The notes below the pieces were generated by a model that worked only from the letters and a program-made list of their open reading frames with translations, did no database searches and had not been told where the DNA came from. From positions 1-54,146 of the forward strand of contig NW_024468302.1 of NCBI RefSeq assembly GCF_002104995.1: a DNA stretch of 54,146 nt. The letters are read 5' to 3'. A program made the position numbers and the translations under genes. The stretch is from Linderina pennispora. Taxonomy: Eukaryota > Kickxellomycota > Kickxellomycetes > Kickxellales > Kickxellaceae. The first letter of the stretch is position 1, and every line of letters begins with the position of its first letter. Below, piece after piece: positions 47,842 to 54,146 of this stretch.

Positions 47842-48153
47842 AGTAAGCGAGCCGCAATGTGGCTAGACGAGCGCAGAGAGCAGGGGGTGGCAGGATCGCT
47901 TAGCACGAGGGTCGCGGTGGCCAGTGGAGGAGGCGCGCATTTACTAATGATAAGGCATGTTATTTATTCGCTTGCTGTAGTGGCCAAGAAGGCAAAGTCG
48001 AGAAACATCCTGGTCCGCCTTATCAGCACAGCAGGCACAGGGTTCACGTATGTCAAGCAGCGCCCGCGCACAGCCGCATACCGCCTGTCGATGATGAAGT
48101 TCGATCCGCGTGTCAACAAGCACGTCTTGTTCATGGAGCACAAGATGAAGTAA
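47842..48153 (+). CDS. Mitochondrial ribosomal protein bL33m, start codon split by an intron
   Basis: This 57-residue protein, MAKKAKSRNILVRLISTAGTG..., ends FDPRVNKHVLFMEHKMK, a clear bL33m (Mrpl39 type) of the mitochondrial large subunit. No ATG precedes AKKAKSR in the genome. The preceding codon reads GTG, immediately after a 3' splice-like TTGCTGTAG with a TTACTAATG branch-like sequence 33 bases before. A 5' site A|GTAAGC at 47842/47843 gives a 138-base intron (47843-47980). Joining A (47842) to TG (47981-47982) creates the ATG exactly where the family starts. An alternative is initiation at 47947 (MIRHVIYSLAVV...), which adds 11 residues but removes the intron. It converges on the S6 kinase with a 54-base gap. 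Confidence 0.85.
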   Translation, partial: SKRAAMWLDERREQGVAGSLSTRVAVASGGGAHLLMIRHVIYSLAVVAKKAKSRNILVRLISTAGTGFTYVKQRPRTAAYRLSMMKFDPRVNKHVLFMEHKMK

Positions 48154-48207
48154 AGTTTGTATTTTCACCCCCGGGCATTAAAAAGATATCACAAACCAAG
48201 CGCTTGC

Positions 48208-49854
48208 CTAGTTGACAGTGTGGAGAACAGAGGTGGCGACATAGCTGAATCCCAAAAACGCAGTAGCTGGATCAATATCGTCGGGCTTGTCGTTTTTCTG
48301 ATCGGCGGTGTTGTCGTTCGGCACATCAAGCTTCGCCGGGTCGGGCAGCGGGTCGTTGTCGATCAGGCTGCCGTTGGCGACAGATGGCGGGACATCCTCG
48401 TTGGTGAACTCGGTGTCAAAGTTGCTAAAGTCGCCGTCGTACTGGACCACTGGCACAATGGGCGGGGTGATCTGGTGGTAGTTCTTCTCGAGCGCCTGCC
48501 AGTCGACTTTGCGGAAGAACCGGTGCTTCTTGATGTCCCCCGACCCCTTGCTGCCGTACCCAAGGCGCTGTGCCGGCTTCTTGCGCAGCAGGCGGATCAG
48601 CAGGTCCTTGGCGTCGGGCGTCAGGTAGTTTGGGTAGTTCACCTTCATCTTGGCGATGTTCTTCAGGATCTGCTTCGGCTGCTTGCCCTTGAACGGCACC
48701 GCGCCCGTCAGCATCTCGTACAGCAGAATGCCCAACGACCACCAGTCGACCGAAAACTCATACGACTCGGACGAGTCCAGAACCTCGGGCGCCATGTACG
48801 ACGGCGTGCCGCAGAAGGTGCTCGTGCGGCCATCGGCGCCCAGCGCGGTCTTGGACAGGCCAAAGTCCGTCAGCACCAGATGGCCCGTGTTGCTCAGGAG
48901 GCAGTTCTCGGGCTTGGCGTCGCGGAACACGATCCCCAGCTTGTGCAGATGCGACAGCGCCAGCACCAGCTCCGCCGTGTAGAACACTGCCTGGTCCTCG
49001 GAGAATATGCGCTCCCGCGCCATGTGCGTGAAGAGCTCGCCGCCAGCCACGTACTCCAGGATAAGGTAGAGCTTCGAGTTCGACTGGAACGCGTAGTAGA
49101 GCTTGACGATGAACGGGTGCTGCACCTCGGACAGAATGGAGCGCTCAGTCATGGTGAAGGTTATCTGGCGCCTCTGCAGCAGAATCGACGCCTTGCGCAG
49201 CACCTTCATTGCATAGTGCTTCTGTGTGGTCTTGTGCCGCACCAGGTACACCTTGCCGTATCTAAGACAGGGAGGAGAAATTAGGTAGTAAGCGATCGGT
49301 TACTTTTGGCGACAGCATTCTCTCTTTGTTGTCAACCCTCCTCCCCCCACATGTCGTGCAATGCAGTAGCAAAAGAAATAGCAGGGACGCATGTATGAAC
49401 CGCCATTCTACTGCGCTCCCAAACAGCAATAGCCTATGCATACCCTCCCTTCCCAATCATCGTCAGGACGTCAAAGTCGTTGATAGAGGCCTTGGATGGC
49501 CTCGCTGGCCCCTGCGCCCCTGCCGCCGCCGTCTCCGCGCCGCCGTCCCCGGGCTCTGGCGAATTGGCCCTGCTGTCGTTGACAAAATCCTCATCAATAG
49601 GCACCTCCACCTGCACATGCCCCTCCATATCATACTCGGCATCAACATGCAGACCGTCGAGCTGGCCCTCCAACATGTCTACAACGCCCCTTGGAGACGC
49701 TCTGCTTGCGGTGCAGTGCCGGGGACCCGGGCCGCGACGCCATGCGCGAGCCGGGGCGCGAGGAAAACGCCATGTTTGGTAAGACAATGGGCGACCGCAC
49801 CGACTGCTTGTTGCGCATGGCCGCGCGGTCGTCGAGTTCCATGTCGAAAATCAT
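48208..49854 (-). CDS. AGC protein kinase, S6K (Psk1/p70S6K) type, with an apparent frameshift
   Basis: Exon 2 (48208-49261) and exon 1 (49444-49854) join across a 182-base intron (GTATGC ... CTTAG, 49262-49443) to rebuild the glycine loop IGKGGYGKVYLVR. The N-terminus MIFDMELDD resembles the S6K start. The kinase has MKVL (ATP lysine), catalytic loop FRDAKPENCLL, TDFGLSK, activation loop TSTFCGTPSYMAPE and the AGC tail with hydrophobic motif FLGFSYVATSVL, like S6K FLGFTYVAPSVL. S6 kinases act below TORC1 and PDK1 in growth control. RDA in place of the usual RDL in the catalytic loop is odd but leaves the catalytic Asp. The frame must change at a G-run (49687-49690) to connect HRKQSVSKG to VVDMLEGQLDG; one G too many explains it. 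If real, translation would have to start at the internal MLEGQ. Confidence 0.86.
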
Positions 49855-50867
49855 CGCTGGTGTTTGAGCTGGAGAAGCGTCAGATAGCTAAGCAAGTATG
49901 GTGTGTGCGGGGTGGTGTTTGCTATCCGCGGGTGCTGGTAACTGGATAGAAGGAAATATCGTGGGCGTGATAGTCAATGCGAGAAGGACATTTGGCTTTG
50001 ACGAGTAGAAGCTGGCTGTGTGAAAGAAAGTAAAGAGGTGGGCTTTGCTCTGAAGAGAGGACGGCGCTGTTGTGTTTGGAAAGAGTCCAGAAAATCGGAC
50101 TGCTGAAGCATCCTTTTTTTTTTTTTCCCATCTAAACCCCTCCATTCCCCCTGCCCCAACAGCCTTGCCCAGTGAACACAAGGAAATCTGCCTTTCCAGT
50201 GACCGAGTGCTCGTGATCAGACGAAAGGCGCTGTTGCGGGCAAATCGCAGACAAGGTAATTTGATAAGCTAATACGCAGGAAATCCGGATATTGGCAGCC
50301 TTGCAAGGAAATCAGGGCTGCGCAAAAATAATAGGAGTAACATTGGTCCTTGGCAATGCCTGAAACTGTGTGTCGTCACTGATTCCTGTTTAAGGAAGGC
50401 GGAGAGTATGCTGCCCCGTGTCATGTGGAGAGTGCCTGACTGCTTTTCAGCCTCACAACTAACGGTGACGAGCGTGCATAACAAGTCGGAAGCTTGTATT
50501 GGACAGCCGCAGGGCGGAATCTGAAATGCCAGCTCTTCTTACATCAACTCCGGGACACGGGTGGCCAGCTACGTGCAGAAGGCTGCATAAAGTATACAAT
50601 AAGCAGGTGGGAGACAATTGATGTCAAGGTGAAAGATCCGGAGCTTCAAGCTTCCAGGCACCAACAAAAAGTATTTCATCTAGCAGTTTTCCCCATCCAA
50701 GCGCTAAAGCTGGCCTGGGCCTCTGGCGAGACAAGAGCAAGTATAAAAGGAATACACATGTTTCCCTCCTGGACTCTCTTCACTCTGTTCTTTTCTAAAC
50801 CCCCCCACAGGCGCCTTTACTCGCTTACAGCTTACTCTAGAAACTACCCACCACGAATATACCGATC
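49855..50867. other. Intergenic region between divergent S6K and the small RVxF gene
   Basis: About 1 kb holding two divergent promoters. A 14-base T-tract (about 50114-50128) lies about 260 bases upstream of the kinase start. A TATA box at 50742-50749 serves the plus-strand gene. No further gene is recognised. Confidence 0.5.
50742..50749 (+). promoter_or_regulatory. TATA box of the small RVxF-protein gene
   Basis: TATAAAAG within GCAAGTATAAAAGGAAT lies about 125 bases before ATG 50868, followed by a pyrimidine-rich leader. The strong TATA supports the small frame being a real, probably regulated gene. Confidence 0.65.
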
Positions 50868-51167
50868 ATGCACCACATGAGCACCGACTCCGTCAGGATG
50901 CTAGGTAGCCCGGGTTCCCGGGACTACGCAGTCATGTATAGCCAGATGGCACCGGGTTCTAGCTACAACCCGTACAACACGCTGCTGTCTCACTCGCAAC
51001 ACTACAGCGCCAGCGCACCAGTGACATCAACGAGCAAATCGGCAAAGAAGCGCGTCAGGTTCGCCACGCCCCTGGTCACATATGATATGGAGGCGGTAGA
51101 GTTCCACGACTACGACCCGCGATTCGCAATGTCCATGGAATACCTGCCCCTCCACGGGCGCACATAG
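50868..51167 (+). CDS. Small protein with a PP1-docking-like RVxF motif
   Basis: This 99-residue protein is not recognised. The N-terminal half is Ser/Tyr/Met-rich and probably disordered (YAVMYSQMAPGSSYNPYNTL). A conserved-looking segment follows, KKRVRFATPLVTYDMEAVEF, then HDYDPRFAMSMEYLP. KKRVRF fits the RVxF docking motif for protein phosphatase 1 (basic residues, then R-V-x-F), and the acidic/hydrophobic continuation is typical of small PP1 inhibitors and targeting subunits. PP1 binding is inference. There is no signal peptide or transmembrane segment. A consensus TATA box 125 bases upstream supports expression. Confidence 0.65.
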   Translation: MHHMSTDSVRMLGSPGSRDYAVMYSQMAPGSSYNPYNTLLSHSQHYSASAPVTSTSKSAKKRVRFATPLVTYDMEAVEFHDYDPRFAMSMEYLPLHGRT

Positions 51168-51223
51168 CACGGGGCGGAAGCATCAAGCGCACGTGTGCGA
51201 AAAGAAAATGTGAACTAGAATAT

Positions 51224-53280
51224 TTATAGCTCTTCAAAAGCGTCATCATCTGTCCATTCAATATCATCCATCAACTCCTCAGTCTCACGATGCAGCTGCG
51301 CCAATCCCGTCAGCGTCTCAAGGTAGCTGTAGCCGGCAGGCGGGGTCGCTTCAACCTCGCGATGGAGATCGTCCTCACTCACACAGGCGTTGTTGAACAC
51401 GCGCTCGAGAAAGGCATAGCCGTGCTCGCGATAGGCGCTCAGCACCGAGTCCGAGCACGCGGTGCACTTATCGTAGGCATGGCCGACCGATTGTGTGCTG
51501 GCGGAACCCGCCCCAGATATCCGCGGATCTGGTGCGGTGGGGCGCCAAAGACACCCGGCGTCCGGCGTCGGCAGCGGCAGCTTTGCCCAGCGGGTGCTGC
51601 AGGATGGTGGAGACGAGCTCGACACCCATCCCCGACGCAATAGGCGCCAGGCCAGGGCGCGTCACCGTGCATTGCTGGTCAAGCGTGCGGTCAGTCAGAG
51701 AGTCGGTCGGCGCGACCACATCGCTGCAGAAATAGCAGCCCAGACGCCCGCTGCCCTGCGACCGCACGCCATGCCGCATGGCCCACAAACCGAGTCGAAG
51801 CCCAAGGCAATGCACACCACCAGCTTGTCATGCAATGCCCCCAGCACCGGTCGCCAGCCAGCGGCTCTCGCGGCTATCAGTCAATAGGAAACACCACATC
51901 GTGGCTTTCCACCAGCTGCTCCAGCCGCCCCACCGCCTGCCTAGTCGCCTCCCGCTCGCTCTCGGGGACCGGATGCCCGCGGCATGGGAATGCTCAGCTG
52001 CTCCCCCTGCGCATCGACATTGGGGAAAATCCGCCTCAAGGCACTGGCTGCCGCCACAGCCTTGGGCTTGCCCTCAATGCTATCGGCAAACTCGTACAAT
52101 GGCTGCCGGGCCGGGTTCGAAAACGACACCTTGCCATTGTCCACAAAGGTGATTTTGCGCACCCCCCACGCCAGTAGCGCCCGCGCAGCATACGAACCCA
52201 GCGTCCCGGCGCCCAGCAGCAGCGCCCGGGTGGCCGAGACCTCCCGAGATCAATCTCTGGCACCAGCCGCCACCGCATCAGCTGCAGATTCAGATCCAGC
52301 GCCGACTCGGCCAGCCGGGACGGATCCATGGATGCCGACAGATTGGCCATGCGCGGCACCAGCCGCCCGGCCTCGTTGCGCTCCCACCCGCTGACCTGCC
52401 CCTGGGCCTTCAAGTCTCCAGCCCTGGTCACGTTGATGTCCAGCACTATGCTCTCCGGGGGCACTGCGCTGGTCTGCATCAGCGCATCGCGGAAGCACAG
52501 CACCTGGATCTGCGTCTGCTCCGGGTGCGCATGTCGCAGCCATGCCAGCAGATTGCGCAACGGCCATCCCGGCCGCGTCGCATGGCTGCTGGGGTCAACA
52601 AACCCAAGCATGACGCCGTCGCCAAAGAACCCCTGCCAGTCGCTCAGCCTCCCCACCTGCCACTGCCCCATCGAGTACTTGGCCAGAAACGCTCCCCCGA
52701 CTGTCGCCACGCGCGCCAGGTCCCGCACCCTGTCCTCGTCGCCGCCCACGTACTCCAGCAGCGTCTGCTCCTTGGCTACTGTATCCGGCGGGTCGGCCGT
52801 GATGGCTGGGAACGCAAACCAGTGGTAGAACCGGTACTTCTTCAGGTCAGAGAACGCCAGAACCACAAATGGCCACAGGACTCGGGCGTCGCTGTCGCTT
52901 TGCCTGACTGGATTCGTCCAGAATCCCCTGCCCGGCAGTCCGCAGAAGCTCGCCCTTGTCGGCCGCCTTGAACTCCTCGATTGTGTTGGTGTTGAACAGC
53001 GTGCCAGTCACGTGACCACATGCCCTGCTGCCGCTGCAGCGCTCTCGCCGGTGCTCCACGCCCGCTTAATGGCCCGCATGCGCGCAGGCGTGGCTATGCG
53101 CTGCTGTGAGCTGCCTGTCTGGCCGCGCACTGCATGACGCCGCCCGCTGACAAACTCGCCCTCGATATCCGTGCGTGCTGTGTCCAGCTGCGCCGAATGC
53201 AGCTTGTGATGCGCAAGCCCGGCCCAGAATTCGGGCTCCACCACCGAGCTGAACGCCTCAAACCGAAGAATATTGCTCAT
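51224..53280 (-). pseudogene. ATG7: ATG7 (autophagy E1-like enzyme) with multiple frameshifts
   Basis: This is the E1-like enzyme that activates Atg8 and Atg12. It reads from MSNILRFEAFSSVVEPEFWAG (ATG complementary to 53278-53280) to EWTDDDAFEEL. Recognisable blocks in order: [64 protein letters not shown], the ATP site GAGTLGS...[31 protein letters not shown] then [30 protein letters not shown], catalytic-Cys loop QCTVTRPG and [13 protein letters not shown]. These lie in different frames; about ten single-base shifts are needed (near 53020, 52925, 52240, 51980, 51890, 51855, 51790, 51785, 51550, 51510, 51485). The total span fits a normal ATG7 of about 685 residues, with no in-frame damage between shifts. 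Sequencing error is more likely than decay. Confidence 0.88.
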
Positions 53281-53534
53281 TCGAACTGCTGAATTGCTAA
53301 CAAGATAAAAAATACTAAAAAAAAAATGGTAAGCGCTGCAAAAGAAGACGGAGAAAAATTGCTGCCATCGCTTGCACAAGCCATTCATTTTGTTTGTGTT
53401 GATCACACCAACACAGGTGGCTATGTCACTTGCCAACATGCCGCGAGACCAACGTGTCCAGAGATGGCATCTTATTTTATTTTTAATAAATGGAAGGGAA
53501 GAAAATGTAGAACAGCAGAAAGGAATGTGGATGT

Positions 53535-54146
53535 TTACTTGTCGCTCTCGTCCTCGACATAGTCGGGGTTCTTTTGCAGAACAACAAATCCCTCGAGCAC
53601 ATTGGTCAGCGGCTTGTACTGCTCCGTAGCCAGCTCTGCTCTCTCGAGTGCGCAAGCAGCACCGGTGTATCGTGTGTCTGGAACCCAGTGATGGTCTTTG
53701 GCCCCCCACCTGGCCAACGCATCCACTGCCTGCCCCACGCGCACGCTGGTAGTCACTGGCTCCAGGTTCTCGTCGAACGTGATTAGGAACCGCGGGTACA
53801 TGGCGCGCACCAGGAAGTAGAGCATAAAGTGCGATTCGCTCATGATCAGCTTCTCGGCGTTGGTCATGGCCACAATGGGAATCAGCAGCCCAGCCAGCGC
53901 TGTGTGCGACAGCAGCGAGCGGTCGTGGTGGTACGGGTTGACTGTCATCGTGCCCTTGCCCATGTGCAGCAGGCCCTGCGCAATCCGCACAATGAACAGC
54001 GTATCCGCATCCTTGTGGTAGTATGTCGCAAGCTGCCGCAGGCAGCTGTGCCAGCCGAGCATTGTTGGTGCCAGCTCCAACAACTCCCATAGCAAAGATC
54101 GCGTTAGCCGCCACCAGCTTGTCGTTGTCGTGCGACTGCTTGCTCA
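53535..54146 (-). CDS. RPN1: 26S proteasome subunit Rpn1 (PSMD2), 3' part, one frameshift
   Basis: This is the C-terminal part of the largest base subunit of the 19S regulatory particle, a docking site for ubiquitin-like shuttles and Ubp6. Landmarks are VAANAIFAMGVVGAGTNNAR, LRQLATYYHKDADTLF, VRIAQGLLHMGKGTMTVNP, RVGQAVDALA, AELATEQYKPLTNVLEGFV and VLQKNPDYV. The frame breaks at 54041-54042, where a doubled base (CTGCCTGCGG on the coding strand) should be single to keep ARLAQLLRQL in frame. Rpn1 is essential in yeasts, so an error in the sequence is the likely explanation. The start lies beyond the window edge. Confidence 0.93.

Noticed and set aside
53008-54114. One long minus-strand frame joining RPN1 and ATG7
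   Set aside because: It begins in Rpn1 sequence, crosses intergenic DNA and ends in Atg7 sequence; it exists only because the RPN1 frameshift removes the stop.
1-54146. CRISPR arrays, inteins, viral or secondary-metabolite clusters
   Set aside because: No spaced direct repeats, intein motifs, capsid or polymerase genes, or PKS/NRPS domains were seen.

Overview
The window is nuclear DNA of a fungus with a compact, intron-poor genome. Housekeeping genes lie 50-300 bases apart, about 24 intact genes are mostly single-exon, and the introns that can be placed are short (81-182 bases) with GTA-starting 5' sites. The gene set (Spc7/KNL1, Bud32, Wbp1, Emc1, Ltv1, Rpc17, Rpp1, Tfb5, Atg7, Rpn1) is fungal. 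The large LRR-like family, a neurochondrin homologue and a CNT nucleoside transporter suggest an early-diverging lineage such as Kickxellomycotina (inference only).

Layout. 1-11.7 kb holds two tandem paralogous MRP/ABCC full-type ABC transporters (the first cut by the window edge and frameshifted) around an LRR-like gene. 11.8-18.6 kb is a run of six minus-strand housekeeping genes: TFB5, a mitochondrial PDK/BCKDK-type kinase, a DNAJC11 homologue, kynureninase, RPP1 and RPC17. 18.6-22.35 kb is an island of AT-richer DNA carrying an intact 870-residue Fanzor, a eukaryotic RNA-guided TnpB-type nuclease. It is followed by a hairpin-rich stretch and a sequence resembling a Helitron 3' end (hairpin, 9-base spacer, CTAG|T). 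22.3-33.2 kb returns to housekeeping genes: VMA9, SPC7, BUD32, the divergent ER pair WBP1/EMC1, and LTV1. 33.4-40.6 kb is an accessory region with a decayed LRR-like gene and a tandem family of secreted PEBP-like proteins (three intact, one internally deleted). 40.8-54.1 kb carries neurochondrin, a CNT transporter, a Ypq1-like vacuolar transporter, bL33m (whose start codon is split by an intron), an S6-kinase, a small RVxF protein, ATG7 and the 3' part of RPN1.

The most interesting system is the Fanzor locus. The protein keeps the RuvC Asp, the relocated Glu, a Cys4 zinc finger and the final Asp. The DNA from the last codons to about 150 bases past the stop folds into several perfect hairpins, where a guide (omega/fRNA) is expected. 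The flanking end signature suggests a non-autonomous Helitron carrier.

Sequence quality needs care. ATG7 needs about ten frame changes, and S6K and RPN1 one each, all between 49.6 and 54.1 kb, while 3-kb ORFs elsewhere are intact. RPN1 is essential in yeasts, so consensus indel errors are the likeliest cause. The frameshift in the first ABC gene could have the same origin.
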